Below are positions 8,931 through 17,263 of a stretch of 61,157 bases of DNA, one piece after another. Numbering within the stretch: position 1 is the stretch's first letter; the number at the start of each line of letters is the position of its first letter. Source of the DNA: JBHGAV01 sp041946685 (GTDB lineage: Bacteria; Acidobacteriota; Terriglobia; Bryobacterales; Bryobacteraceae); the NCBI GenBank assembly GCA_041946685.1, contig JBHGAV010000021.1:1-61157 (forward strand). Reading direction: 5' to 3'. A program made the translations under genes and the position numbers. The notes below the pieces were generated by a model. It had not been told where the DNA came from, ran no database searches, and saw nothing but the letters and a program-made list of their open reading frames with translations.

Positions 8931-10126
8931 GGTGAACGGAACCTCGCCTCTAACTCCAATATCCGAATCCACTGCTCCTCGGACTCACGATAGACACGGG
9001 GAAAGACGGAACGGTAGTACCCGGCCGGGCTCGGCGAACCGCTAATCCACCCGGCGACGCGTCGCGGGTCCAGCGGCGGGGGGGCCTCGCCCGCGTCCAG
9101 GTACGGAAGCGCGTGCCGGACGACCTCTATGAAGACAGCAGGAGGCCAAGTGTGCCGGTACATGAACCCTGGATTCCGCAAGGTGTGATTGTGCCCGTAG
9201 AACAGGCACGCTCTCACAAATTCGGCCGCCGAAGGGGGCTGGATTCCCAACCCGATCAATTCCCGGGGACAGTTCCAGAACAGGAACGGGTTCATGTAGT
9301 GGAGACACAGGTCGAACAGCTCCGGCGTGCAGAGGAAGGAGCCCGGCTGGAACGCTTCCCGGGGAAGCGGAGAATTCACCTCCGGCACGACCACGAGCAC
9401 CCTCTGCCGGTAGCGGGGCGGCATCAGAAGCTCCGCCAGCAGGGGCCGGGAAATCGGGCGCAGGGGAGGCAGAAGGCTATCGTGGAGACGCTTTGCCAGG
9501 CGAAAGACGACGGACGGGGTACTCGTTGGGTCCCGGAGGAGAGTATCGAGTAGCGGAGCGTCTTCGGATTCGGCCCAGCGGGCGGCGATCTCCGGCCGGG
9601 TCAGGCACGGCTGCCGGAGGCGGCCCGTGGCCGTGGCAAAGGCGCACCAGATTTCCAGGGCGGTCTTACGAAGATTGCGCCGGTTTCGCTCGCGGACCGC
9701 GGTCGAAAAAAAGCCCTCCGTCCAGACGCAGAGGCGGCGGATGGCGTCCTCCCTCCGAACGGCCACGTCGGGGAACGAGACCGGCGTGCCGCACAGCAAC
9801 ATGGCGCTGCGGCGCTCTTGCGAGGAGCGATACGTGTCCAGTTCGAGCCAGCGCCGGATCCCTGCCGGATCGTGCACCTCCACGTGGCTCAGGGCGGGGT
9901 TGAAGCGCCGCAGCCAGTAAAGTCTCTCGTACAAGGAAGCCAGCTCGGACCGGTCGGCGGCGTCTCCCCGCGGCTGGCGGACGATCATCAGTAGGTCGAT
10001 GTCGCTGCGACCGAACGAGATCTCCCCGGTGGCCACGCTACGGTGCGCGTAGATGCTCTCGACCACGGGAGGAACATGGAGAAACCGGGCGCTCAGAGTG
10101 GCAGCAGCACGATAGAAGCCGGACAC
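8927..10126 (-). CDS. Nucleotidyltransferase-fold protein
   Basis: The frame is open far upstream into the HPr-kinase-like gene, but those residues are out-of-frame shadow (Arg/Pro/Gly-rich). The likely start is the GTG at 10126, just after the upstream stop, giving 399 residues (MSGFYRAA...). Residues 28-50 carry the pol-beta-type nucleotidyltransferase signature: a Ser, then G-R-S-D-I-D-L-L-M-I-V with catalytic-type Asp42 and Asp44. The rest is a long helical domain without a recognised family. In other genomes such proteins occur beside HPr-kinase-like and exosortase genes; the transferred nucleotide and acceptor are unknown. It is translationally coupled to the next gene through a four-base overlap. 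Confidence 0.7.
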   Translation of the reverse strand: MSGFYRAAATLSARFLHVPPVVESIYAHRSVATGEISFGRSDIDLLMIVRQPRGDAADRSELASLYERLYWLRRFNPALSHVEVHDPAGIRRWLELDTYRSSQERRSAMLLCGTPVSFPDVAVRREDAIRRLCVWTEGFFSTAVRERNRRNLRKTALEIWCAFATATGRLRQPCLTRPEIAARWAESEDAPLLDTLLRDPTSTPSVVFRLAKRLHDSLLPPLRPISRPLLAELLMPPRYRQRVLVVVPEVNSPLPREAFQPGSFLCTPELFDLCLHYMNPFLFWNCPRELIGLGIQPPSAAEFVRACLFYGHNHTLRNPGFMYRHTWPPAVFIEVVRHALPYLDAGEAPPPLDPRRVAGWISGSPSPAGYYRSVFPRVYRESEEQWIRILELEARFRSP

Positions 10127-10146
10127 GAATACTTCAGAGACGGGGA

Positions 10147-11178
10147 TCAGCCGAGAACCCCCCGGGAGAATTCGACGACGGCGGCGGCGTTGGCCTCCGG
10201 ATCGCGGCCGAGGTGAAGGCGGCAAACGCGGCTCCGCCGCAACAGGCGGGCAAAGGTGGCCAAGCGGGACCAGCCGAGCTTCGTCTTGGTCAGAATCTCC
10301 CAAGGGCTGCTCTCGAGAATGAACTCCAGTCCGTGGAACAGGCCCATGCCGATGACCCCGTTCGCCACCATGGCGCGGAGCCCGGCGCGCATCCCAGCCG
10401 GCTCGATGCGGCACTCCTTGGAGAGGGTTCTTCCACCGAGAAAAACGATGCCCGGCTCGGCCGAAGCAGAGACCCGGTCGGCGAAGTAATCGAAGTTCAC
10501 CAGGAACTTCGGGCCGAACTCCATCCGGTTCACAAAGCGGCGGTGCTGCTCGGGGACCTCGCCTTCCGAGCCGGCCAGAAGTCCGAGGTGCAGCGGAAAG
10601 GCGTGGACCTTACCTGAGGAGTCCACAAACGGCGAGTCGTCCGAGAGCATCTTGAGTTCGGGGTAGCGAAGCAGGTGCGCTCCCAAGGTGCTCTTGCCAC
10701 CGCCCATCGGAAGAAGAACCAGAAGGGCCCGGCCATTCAGGCTCATGGCCAGGGCGTGGAGGCGATGCAGACCTCTCCGGTCCAGCTCCTGGCCGATCTG
10801 TGACAACAGAAAGAGGTAGGTGGCCTCGTAGAGGAGGTGAACGTCGCGGCTGACGATGCGAAAGGAGCGCCTGCGGGGCGCATGCAATCCCAACCCTCTG
10901 CCGTGGTAGTCCACATAGGACAGGCTGCCGCTGTGGTAGACCGTGTTGCGGGGGGTGTAGACAGAGGCGTCGCAGACCGGCAGACTGTCGTAGTCGGGTT
11001 CCTCGTCAAGGATCTCGATGGCGGCTTCGCCCCCCGCCGGCTCGGAGCGGAAGAAGGCGAAGTCGCTGTTTACACTCTCGATCGCCGGGGCGCTGTTGCC
11101 GCTGACCGAAAACCGGAAGCCATAGACGTCAAATGTGCGAGATTGCGGAGGCCCATGCATCAGCCAACTGTCCAGCAT
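10147..11178 (-). CDS. HPr kinase-related protein (HprK-like P-loop kinase)
   Basis: This 343-residue protein contains the P-loop PMGGGKST (residues 157-164) and a downstream LSDDSPF (around 178-184), matching the C-terminal kinase domain of HPr kinase/phosphorylase. No HPr or PTS gene is nearby. Such HprK-related proteins are known from surface-polysaccharide and exosortase regions, where they accompany PqqD-like and nucleotidyltransferase proteins. A nucleotidyltransferase follows immediately here, but no PqqD homologue is visible. The N-terminal 150 residues are specific to this branch. The role is probably phosphorylation of a small molecule or peptide in envelope glycan assembly; the substrate is unknown. 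Confidence 0.8.
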   Translation of the reverse strand: MLDSWLMHGPPQSRTFDVYGFRFSVSGNSAPAIESVNSDFAFFRSEPAGGEAAIEILDEEPDYDSLPVCDASVYTPRNTVYHSGSLSYVDYHGRGLGLHAPRRRSFRIVSRDVHLLYEATYLFLLSQIGQELDRRGLHRLHALAMSLNGRALLVLLPMGGGKSTLGAHLLRYPELKMLSDDSPFVDSSGKVHAFPLHLGLLAGSEGEVPEQHRRFVNRMEFGPKFLVNFDYFADRVSASAEPGIVFLGGRTLSKECRIEPAGMRAGLRAMVANGVIGMGLFHGLEFILESSPWEILTKTKLGWSRLATFARLLRRSRVCRLHLGRDPEANAAAVVEFSRGVLG

Positions 11179-11264
11179 ATCAGGACGATGGACTGAGTTG
11201 TCACGCGGGCAGCCTCGCCTCCGCTATACTCGACTGGAGTTCTTGGCGCATAAGGAGGACTGAA

Positions 11265-11359
11265 ATGGAAGAGCGGCCATCCAGCACATCCTGGACAACC
11301 ACACACACGAGCACCGGGCGGCGCTGTTCCGGCGCGCTGTGGTGTCGTTAGCCTACTGA
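11265..11359 (+). other. Possible frameshifted short peptide gene
   Basis: An ideal ribosome-binding site (AAGGAGG, 11252-11258) sits six bases before an ATG at 11265. A TATACT -10-like element lies further upstream, at about 11225. In the ATG frame only 28 codons follow, rich in Ser, Thr and Cys. In the frame one base shifted, the same DNA reads a far more protein-like sequence (AAIQHILDNHTHEHRAALF, then RRAVVSLAY) ending at TGA 11357-11359, but without its own start. This may be a small gene damaged by a frameshift, or a coincidence. Confidence 0.3.
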
Positions 11360-11377
11360 GGCGAGCCCGGGGGGAGA

Positions 11378-12487
11378 ATGGCGGCGGCGAACATCCGCGT
11401 TGCACACGTTCTGGGGTCGCTCATCCACGGCGGTGTGCAGACCACAGTCCTTCGCCTGGTGCGGGGGCTGGCCCGGCAGTCTTTTGCCCAGGTGGTTCTG
11501 TATGAGTTCAGCAACGAGGGGGACATGCGCCGCGAATTCGCGGAGGCGGCCAGGGTGAAGCACTGCCCCTACCGCAGAGGGCACCGCATGGAGTTCGTGC
11601 GAAGGCTTGCCAGGGCGTTGCGGGAGGAATCCGCGGACGTCGTGCTGTGCCACTCGTTCGGGAATCAGGCTCTGGTGGGGCTGGCCGCGAGACTGGCTGG
11701 GGCGCCAAGGACCTACGCCATGGTGACGATGGAACCCGTATCCCTCAGACGGCCCTGGTGGTGGATGTATGCGCTGGTCCACGGAGCCCGGCCGTTCTGC
11801 GACGCGGAGGTCGCCGTTTCGGAGAGCGTGCGGAGGTCACTGGTGAACCAGATGCACGTGCCTCCCCGGCGAGTGATCGTGATCCCGAATGGCTGCGATG
11901 TGACGGAGGTGGAGCGCAGGGCCGCCGAGGCCAGAAGTCAAGCGGCAGGCCGCAGAGACTGGAGGATCCTGATGGTGAGCCGTATGAGCGAGCCGAAGGA
12001 CCACACTACGCTGCTGGAGGCGGTGGCGCTGCTGCGGGCAGGAGGTCGCCCGGCCGAGTTGTTTCTCGCCGGGGATGGAGAGCGCCGCAAGGAGCACGAG
12101 GCCGCTGCGCGGCGGCTGGGGATCTCCGATCACGTGCGTTTCCTGGGCACCCGGCCGGACGTGCCGGAGTTGCTCGGCGCATGCGACGTGTCGGTCCTTT
12201 CCACCGAGAGCGAGGGACTGCCGGTCACCTTGCTGGAGAGCATGGCGGCGGGCATCCCGGTGGTGGCGACCGACATTCCCCCTTGCCGGGAGGTTCTGGA
12301 CGGCGGCAAGTGCGGGGTCCTGTTCCCCCGACGCGACCCGGCGGCCCTGGCGAGGGCGCTGGAGACGGTCCTCGGGGATGCGGCGTATCGAGAGCAAATC
12401 ACCCGCGCCGCCCTGCTGCGAGTGCGGGAGAACTATGATCTTCCGCTAATGGCCGAACGTTACGGCCGCCTGCTTCGAGGGAGTTGA
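11378..12487 (+). CDS. Glycosyltransferase family 4 (group 1)
   Basis: The protein is 369 residues long. Its N-terminus (IRVAHVLGSLIHGGVQTTVLRL) is the Rossmann strand and glycine loop of GT-B enzymes. The C-terminal part carries FLAGDGERR, VRFLGTRPDVPELLGACDV and the E-x7-E motif (ESEGLPVTLLESMAAG) that binds the nucleotide sugar in GT4. It would add a hexose from a UDP- or GDP-sugar to a lipid-linked or polymer acceptor at the cytoplasmic face of the membrane. GGGGGAG upstream supports this start. It converges with the EpsI gene and belongs functionally to the exosortase/exopolysaccharide region. Confidence 0.93.
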   Translation: MAAANIRVAHVLGSLIHGGVQTTVLRLVRGLARQSFAQVVLYEFSNEGDMRREFAEAARVKHCPYRRGHRMEFVRRLARALREESADVVLCHSFGNQALVGLAARLAGAPRTYAMVTMEPVSLRRPWWWMYALVHGARPFCDAEVAVSESVRRSLVNQMHVPPRRVIVIPNGCDVTEVERRAAEARSQAAGRRDWRILMVSRMSEPKDHTTLLEAVALLRAGGRPAELFLAGDGERRKEHEAAARRLGISDHVRFLGTRPDVPELLGACDVSVLSTESEGLPVTLLESMAAGIPVVATDIPPCREVLDGGKCGVLFPRRDPAALARALETVLGDAAYREQITRAALLRVRENYDLPLMAERYGRLLRGS

Positions 12488-12537
12488 CCGGCGCCGGATC
12501 GGCCTTTCACGACCGGGCCGAGGCGGCGAGCTTGGAC

Positions 12538-13212
12538 TCAAAAGGGGAGATGCTGCCGCAGGGGGAGGAAGAACGACTGCACGAAATCGACAGCCGCGCG
12601 GTCGGCGGCCTGTTCGTCGCCACGCACCACCGGCGAGACCACACGCACCAAGGCGGTGTCGGAGCGATGGTAGCGGATGGAGTCGACGACGAGGTAGAAC
12701 TTGGCCTCGTACTCACTGGCAATGATGCGCGTTGGCGTCTGATACCAATAGAGAACGATGCTCTTCTCATCTCCGCGAGAGACGACATAACGGTTGACTC
12801 GGATCGGCTCGGGCACGCCGGGAACCGTGACGGCGACCGTTTCCGAGGCGGAGGGCACCCAGCCGGCGCCGGGGAGGCAGTTCTTTGGGGAATGAGGCGC
12901 CTGGCCGGTCCGCTGGGTCCTGAAATAGGCCACGAACAAGGAAGCAGGAAGATCGGTGGAATCCTGCCTGTAAACGCGCGTCAGGGTGTCGTCCGCGCGC
13001 AACACGGCCTGCACTTCCTGCTCGACCACCCCTTCGGAAGCCATGCTCCAGCCCGCGAATTTGGCCGGCAACTCCTTGAGCGGACGCAAGGGCGGCACGG
13101 CCTCGGTGCGCCCAAAAGCGAAGACCACGGCCGCCTGCACGGCCAGCGCCAGAGTGAGAATCAGGGCGTGGCGGCTTCTGAGGAAACCGGCCGCGGTCTC
13201 AGGGTTTGGCAT
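12538..13212 (-). CDS. EpsI family protein, exosortase partner
   Basis: This 224-residue protein has one N-terminal membrane anchor (HALILTLALAVQAAVVFAFG) and the family signature HSPKNCLPGAGW, in which the HSP-NCLPG-GW pattern is typical of EpsI. In other bacteria this domain is either fused to the exosortase C-terminus or encoded next to it, and it is associated with exopolysaccharide export. It overlaps the end of the exosortase gene by 14 bases, indicating coupled translation. It probably acts at the periplasmic face. Its biochemical activity is not established. Confidence 0.88.
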   Translation of the reverse strand: MPNPETAAGFLRSRHALILTLALAVQAAVVFAFGRTEAVPPLRPLKELPAKFAGWSMASEGVVEQEVQAVLRADDTLTRVYRQDSTDLPASLFVAYFRTQRTGQAPHSPKNCLPGAGWVPSASETVAVTVPGVPEPIRVNRYVVSRGDEKSIVLYWYQTPTRIIASEYEAKFYLVVDSIRYHRSDTALVRVVSPVVRGDEQAADRAAVDFVQSFFLPLRQHLPF

Positions 13213-14092
13213 GCAGCCTCCGGTAGAAGAGACTCACGATCTGATGGAAGGCAACCAGTATGGCCAGGGCGATCATGAAGATCACCCAGCCGGAGGCATA
13301 GTGAAAGACGCCCCGCGCCAACTCGGCGTCGTACTCGCTGACCAATCCGGTTAGTGTCACGCGGCTGGCGTTCGCAATGATGGCGATGGGCAGCGTGGCA
13401 ACCAGCAGCACGGCCCGCATCCAGACTTTCTTGTCGAAGAAGTAAGCGTACACCAAGGACAGAAACGAGAGAGACAGGAGCGAGCGTATCCCGCTGCAAG
13501 CCTCCACCACGTTCAGGCGCTGGCTGGCCAGCTCCAGGATGTTGCCTTCGCGCAGCACCGGAATTCCAAGCACGCTCAACGCCCAGTCGGCTACCTGGCT
13601 GGCGAACAACTGCATGGGGAAAGTGATCTGGCTGTAAAGAATCGCCGGGATCGGCACCATGAAGAGCAGGAGGAACAGGGGATAAGCGATCCTGCGCAGG
13701 ATGCGGAATCCCGCCAAGGTCAGCACCACACCGATCAGCGAGATCAGAAAGGCCGTGCGGGCCAGGAAGAGCTCGGCGCCCAAGGTGGCGACGAGCAACT
13801 GTAAGGCCCCCCAGGCGACCAGGAGCAGGCCCCACCAGGTGGGAGAGGGGCGCTCGGACAGCAGCTCCTCCCTCTTCTGCCAGATGATGTAGCCGGCCAC
13901 GATGGGGACGAAGAAGCCGTGACCCATGTCCTCGTCATCGATCCACTGGCGCACCAGGCGGAGAAGCACAGGAGCGTAACACAACAACAGGAACGCACCA
14001 AACCATGCCACGGCCGCCCACGGAATCTTGGCGGAAGGGGGCTCGGCGGCACGGTCCGGGAGGCTCGCGTCGGATGAAGAGGCCATGCGCAA
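13199..14092 (-). CDS. Exosortase (cysteine transpeptidase of PEP-CTERM type sorting)
   Basis: The 297-residue protein is polytopic with about eight membrane segments. It shows all three exosortase active-site residues in their expected contexts: Cys199 in VEACSGIRSL, Arg244 in NASRVTLTG and His264 in GVFHYASGW. Exosortases cleave proteins carrying a C-terminal Pro-Glu-Pro, hydrophobic helix and arginine tail, and link them to a surface glycan. No protein in this window has such a tail, so its substrates must be encoded elsewhere. The gene is followed by epsI with a short overlap, and the SPFH gene runs divergently across a 105-base spacer. An alternative start is the second ATG two codons in. 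Confidence 0.95.
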   Translation of the reverse strand: MRMASSSDASLPDRAAEPPSAKIPWAAVAWFGAFLLLCYAPVLLRLVRQWIDDEDMGHGFFVPIVAGYIIWQKREELLSERPSPTWWGLLLVAWGALQLLVATLGAELFLARTAFLISLIGVVLTLAGFRILRRIAYPLFLLLFMVPIPAILYSQITFPMQLFASQVADWALSVLGIPVLREGNILELASQRLNVVEACSGIRSLLSLSFLSLVYAYFFDKKVWMRAVLLVATLPIAIIANASRVTLTGLVSEYDAELARGVFHYASGWVIFMIALAILVAFHQIVSLFYRRLHAKP

Positions 14093-14143
14093 AAACCCAG
14101 TAGAACACAGGCGTACACGGCGTCACAAGCCAAGATCACCATG

Positions 14144-14190
14144 TTGACAGGTATGAAATCTTTATGATATCATTCTGATTTCAGTGGAGG
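14144..14190 (+). promoter_or_regulatory. Promoter and possible operator of the SPFH operon
   Basis: TTGACA (14144-14149) is a perfect -35 box. TATCAT (14168-14173) lies 18 bases downstream as the best -10; the nearer TATGAT (14163-14168) is spaced too closely at 13. The region is strikingly AT-rich for this genome, and ATGATATCAT (14164-14173) is a perfect ten-base palindrome over the -10 box, a plausible operator. A GGAGG ribosome site (14186-14190) stands seven bases before the ATG. Confidence 0.55.
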
Positions 14191-14197
14191 CATAGAC

Positions 14198-15067
14198 ATG
14201 TATCAAGAGAAGGTTGCGCGAGGGAGTTCAGGATGGCTGATGCTGTTCGCCCTGCTTGCCATCGAGTGCCTGGCGGTCTGGCAGATCATCGAGGGGGCGT
14301 TGGCCGAGGCAATTTGGGCATTGGTGGCATGGATGGTCGTGCTGGCCATCGCCGGCTTCTGCTTCGCAGGTCTCACGGTGGTGAATCCCAACGAGGCCAG
14401 GGTCATCCTGCTGTTCGGCAAGTACAAAGGGAGCCTTAAGGAAGCGGGGTTCCAGTGGGTGAATCCGCTGACCACCCGCCGCCGGGTCTCGCTGCGGATA
14501 CGGAACTTCGAGAGCTCCAAGCTTAAGGTGAACGACCACGACGGCAATCCGATCGAGATCGCCGCGGTGGTGGTCTGGCGGGTGGTCGACTCGGCGGAAG
14601 CCATCTTCAACGTGGACGACTACGAGCAGTTCGTACACGTGCAGAGCGAAGCGGCGCTGCGCAACCTGGCGACCTCGTACGCCTACGACGCGCACGAGCA
14701 GGGGCAGCTCTCCCTGCGCCTCTCCGCCGGCGAGATCAGCGAACAGTTGAAGCGCGAGGTACAGGAGCGGCTGGCCAAGGCCGGCATTGAAGTAACCGAA
14801 GCGCGCATCAGCCACCTGGCGTACGCGCCGGAGATCGCCAGCGCGATGCTTCGAAGGCAACAGGCGAGCGCCATCATCGCGGCCCGGCAGAAGATCGTTG
14901 AAGGCGCGGTGGGCATGGTGGAAATGGCCTTGGGTTCGCTGAGCGCCAAGCACGTGGTGGAATTGGACGAAGAGCGTAAGGCGGCAATGGTAAGCAACCT
15001 GCTCGTGGTGCTGTGTAGCGAGCACAACGCGCAGCCGGTGGTCAATACGGGGACGCTCTACCAATAG
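14198..15067 (+). CDS. SPFH domain membrane protein (prohibitin/stomatin-like)
   Basis: This 289-residue protein starts with two membrane segments (residues 14-36 and 38-60). An SPFH domain follows: VVNPNEARVILLFGKYKG, then NPLTTRRRVSLRIRNFES and the helical DAHEQGQLSLRLSAGEISEQL part. The C-terminal helical region (ASAMLRRQQASAIIAARQKIVEGA) is likely to oligomerise. Such proteins form ring-like scaffolds in membranes. A good -35 box, an AT-rich -10 region and GGAGG precede it. It heads a three-gene operon with a small ribbon-helix-helix protein and a DUF3592 membrane protein; SPFH genes followed by a small Arc-like gene recur in many bacteria. Confidence 0.9.
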   Translation: MYQEKVARGSSGWLMLFALLAIECLAVWQIIEGALAEAIWALVAWMVVLAIAGFCFAGLTVVNPNEARVILLFGKYKGSLKEAGFQWVNPLTTRRRVSLRIRNFESSKLKVNDHDGNPIEIAAVVVWRVVDSAEAIFNVDDYEQFVHVQSEAALRNLATSYAYDAHEQGQLSLRLSAGEISEQLKREVQERLAKAGIEVTEARISHLAYAPEIASAMLRRQQASAIIAARQKIVEGAVGMVEMALGSLSAKHVVELDEERKAAMVSNLLVVLCSEHNAQPVVNTGTLYQ

Positions 15068-15073
15068 AAGACT

Positions 15074-15271
15074 GTGGCGCAACGGAAACCATTCCTACTC
15101 CGGCTCGACCCGGCGACGCACCAGGCGCTGGAGCGCTGGGCGAGCGCCGAGTTGCGCAGCCTGAACGCGCAGATTGAGTTTCTGCTGCGGGACGCGCTGC
15201 GGCGGGCGGGCCGGCTGCCGGAGCCCGAGGCGCCATCCGGAGATACGAATACGACAATGGAGGCTTCATGA
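15074..15271 (+). CDS. Small ribbon-helix-helix (Arc-like) protein
   Basis: This 65-residue product begins at GTG. Residues 5-45 read KPFLLRLDPATHQALERWAS, then a helix with SLNAQIEFLLRDALRRAG: a strand followed by two helices, the pattern of Arc/MetJ-type DNA-binding dimers. It may repress its own operon by binding the palindrome upstream of the SPFH gene, but that is inference. It lies six bases after the SPFH stop and overlaps the next gene by ATGA. Confidence 0.8.
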   Translation: MAQRKPFLLRLDPATHQALERWASAELRSLNAQIEFLLRDALRRAGRLPEPEAPSGDTNTTMEAS

Positions 15272-16041
15272 CCGAGACGGACAACTTGCGCCAGTTGTGG
15301 GAGGGATGGCGGCCCCCGCCGGAACTGGAGCGCAGCCGGCCCCGCCCGGTGCGGCTTTCGGCCAGAGGGAAGGGCATGCTCTTCCTGATTCTGGCGCTGA
15401 TGGTCGCAGCGGTCGTGGGAGGTGTATCCCTGTACCGCAAGTCGGCGGGAGAGAGTCAGCGCGACCGTCTGCTGGCCCTGGCCGGATCGGAGGGTGAGGC
15501 CCGGATCACGCGGCTGTGGCGCAGCTCGGGAAAGAACTCACGCTGCTATGTGAGCTACCAGTTTCAGGCTGGGGGGGCGGTAGCCAGCACCTCCACCGCT
15601 GTTGGCTGCGGCGCCTGGAAGGGTCTCTCCGAGGGACAGCGTCTGAAGGTCCGCTACATTGCGGAGAACCCGGCGATCAACCGGCTGGAGGGGATCGCAG
15701 GCACTGAGCAGGCTCCGGTCTGGCTCGCGCCCATGGTCGCCGCGGTGCTGGTAGGGGTGGCCCTGTTGGTGGCGCGGAGAGTGGCGCTGGAGAGACGTCT
15801 GCTGGAGGATGGCCAGCCGGCTCCGGGGGTGGTCACCAAGCTGGGCCTTCGCACCGACAAAGGACGCAAGGTTCATTACGAGTTCACCACATACTCCGGC
15901 ACGAAGATCAAAGGCAGCTACGGCCCGGTGCGGGGGAAGGACGTGTTACCGGTTGGTTCGCCTGTGGTGGTCCTATACGAACGGGACAACCCGAAAGTCA
16001 ACACTCGATACCCGCCGATACTGGTAAAGCTGGACTACTGA
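15268..16041 (+). CDS. DUF3592 membrane protein
   Basis: The 257-residue protein has two membrane helices (GMLFLILALMVAAVVGGVSLY and a second near WLAPMVAAVLVGVALLVAR). Each is followed or preceded by a small beta domain with the DUF3592 features GEARITRLW...CYVSYQF and VVTKL-LRTDKGRKVHYEFT, ending VVVLYERDNPKVNTRY. The domain is thus present twice. Function is unknown. Its ATG overlaps the upstream TGA, so translation is coupled to the ribbon-helix-helix gene. Confidence 0.75.
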   Translation: MTETDNLRQLWEGWRPPPELERSRPRPVRLSARGKGMLFLILALMVAAVVGGVSLYRKSAGESQRDRLLALAGSEGEARITRLWRSSGKNSRCYVSYQFQAGGAVASTSTAVGCGAWKGLSEGQRLKVRYIAENPAINRLEGIAGTEQAPVWLAPMVAAVLVGVALLVARRVALERRLLEDGQPAPGVVTKLGLRTDKGRKVHYEFTTYSGTKIKGSYGPVRGKDVLPVGSPVVVLYERDNPKVNTRYPPILVKLDY

Positions 16042-16066
16042 AATCGGCGAGGGACGCGGGCGATGT

Positions 16067-17263
16067 TCAGCTCCGAGGAAGCTCTTCGCGAGGCACCTGG
16101 AACAAGCGCCGGCTCTCATGCACCCGGCCCAACCGGCGCAGCGCCCTGCCGGCCAGCGGCAGAGGATCCTTCAGCAGATAGGTCACGGCCGAGCCCAGAC
16201 CGCGCATGTCCCTGAGCGCGCGTCGCAATTCGCCCACCCCGGTGCGCCGGAGACCGGATGCCACGGTTCTGAAGAACAGAGCGGGATTCACATATCTAGC
16301 CCCTGTCCTGTAGGCGGGGTAAACACGGGTGCAGCCGGTCTCATCCCCGAGGGCCAGACCCGCAGCCAGAAGAGGCAGATCCAGACCGCACTGGACCGCG
16401 AACCGCAGGTAGCCGGGGAATCGCGGGTTGATCTCAACGACCTTGTGCCTGCCGTCGCGCGCATCGAACTTCAGCTCCACTTCGGCCGAGCCGCGCCAAC
16501 GCCATTTCTCAAAGAACGGCAGGACCAGCCGCACCAGGCACTCCTCATCCGTGCTGCGACTGACGGCCGTCAGGCCGCCGGTGGCAGGCCACTGCCGGAT
16601 CTTGCGCGTGGTGAAGGCGGCCGCCAGCCGGCTCTCCCGCGAGAAAAGCAACACCACGGTTTTCATCGCCTCGGCTCCACCGGGTATGTACTCTTCGATC
16701 AGCGTCCGGCCGAACTGCGCGTCGCATTGCGCGACGGCCCCTCGCAGGGACGCCCTGTCCCGCACGAAGCGTATCCCTGATGCGGCTCCGATGTCGGAAT
16801 CCGGCTTCACCACCACCGTCGCGCCGCGATCCTCCGCCAGAAGGCTGCCCGCCTGCTCGAAGGAGTAGTCTTGCGGGCAAGCGATTCCGAGGCTGCGGCA
16901 TTCGGCGATGCAGACCGACTTGATGTAGGCAGCCATAAACCCGTCCAGGCTTGGAACGTTCACGGCCGTGCCCCCGGGCAGCCTACCCCGGTGCTTGGCA
17001 GCGAAGTAGACGTATCTTGTGCCGATGGGGAGGTAGACGTCCGGACGCAGGCGGTCCAGCAGGTCGAGAGAACCTTCTTCGAACTCAGATTGTTTCCAAC
17101 CGGGGACGGCGTGATCGGAGGTGGAGTACCGCGACCGCAGGCCGAGCGGCAGACACGGGAAGTCCACCGTCATGACCCGGTAGCCGGCGGCAGCCAGGGA
17201 CCTGGCCGCGACCAGGCCCGCCCCTGTGGTGGTGTTGGTGATCAAGACCGTCTTAGAATGCAT
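16067..17263 (-). CDS. ATP-grasp family ligase of the polysaccharide region
   Basis: The real start is taken as MHSKTVLITNTTTG, 45 codons inside the longest open frame, because the upstream residues are shadow sequence of the FemAB-like gene. The 398-residue protein has an N-terminal Rossmann-like domain, then ATVVVKPDSDIGAASG (nucleotide-binding lysine), EEYIPGGAEAM and VVEINPRFPGYL (metal-binding Glu and Asn), which define the carbamoyl-phosphate-synthase-like ATP-grasp group. It would couple a carboxylate to an amine or thiol with ATP hydrolysis; the substrate is unknown. It overlaps the upstream FemAB-like gene by 11 bases, suggesting joint action on a cell-surface precursor. Confidence 0.85.
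   Translation of the reverse strand: MHSKTVLITNTTTGAGLVAARSLAAAGYRVMTVDFPCLPLGLRSRYSTSDHAVPGWKQSEFEEGSLDLLDRLRPDVYLPIGTRYVYFAAKHRGRLPGGTAVNVPSLDGFMAAYIKSVCIAECRSLGIACPQDYSFEQAGSLLAEDRGATVVVKPDSDIGAASGIRFVRDRASLRGAVAQCDAQFGRTLIEEYIPGGAEAMKTVVLLFSRESRLAAAFTTRKIRQWPATGGLTAVSRSTDEECLVRLVLPFFEKWRWRGSAEVELKFDARDGRHKVVEINPRFPGYLRFAVQCGLDLPLLAAGLALGDETGCTRVYPAYRTGARYVNPALFFRTVASGLRRTGVGELRRALRDMRGLGSAVTYLLKDPLPLAGRALRRLGRVHESRRLFQVPREELPRS

Noticed and set aside
8927..10414. The longest reading frame of the nucleotidyltransferase (495 residues)
   Set aside because: The first 96 residues lie inside the HPr-kinase-like gene in another frame and are Arg/Pro/His-rich without pattern; a start at GTG 10126 is more plausible.
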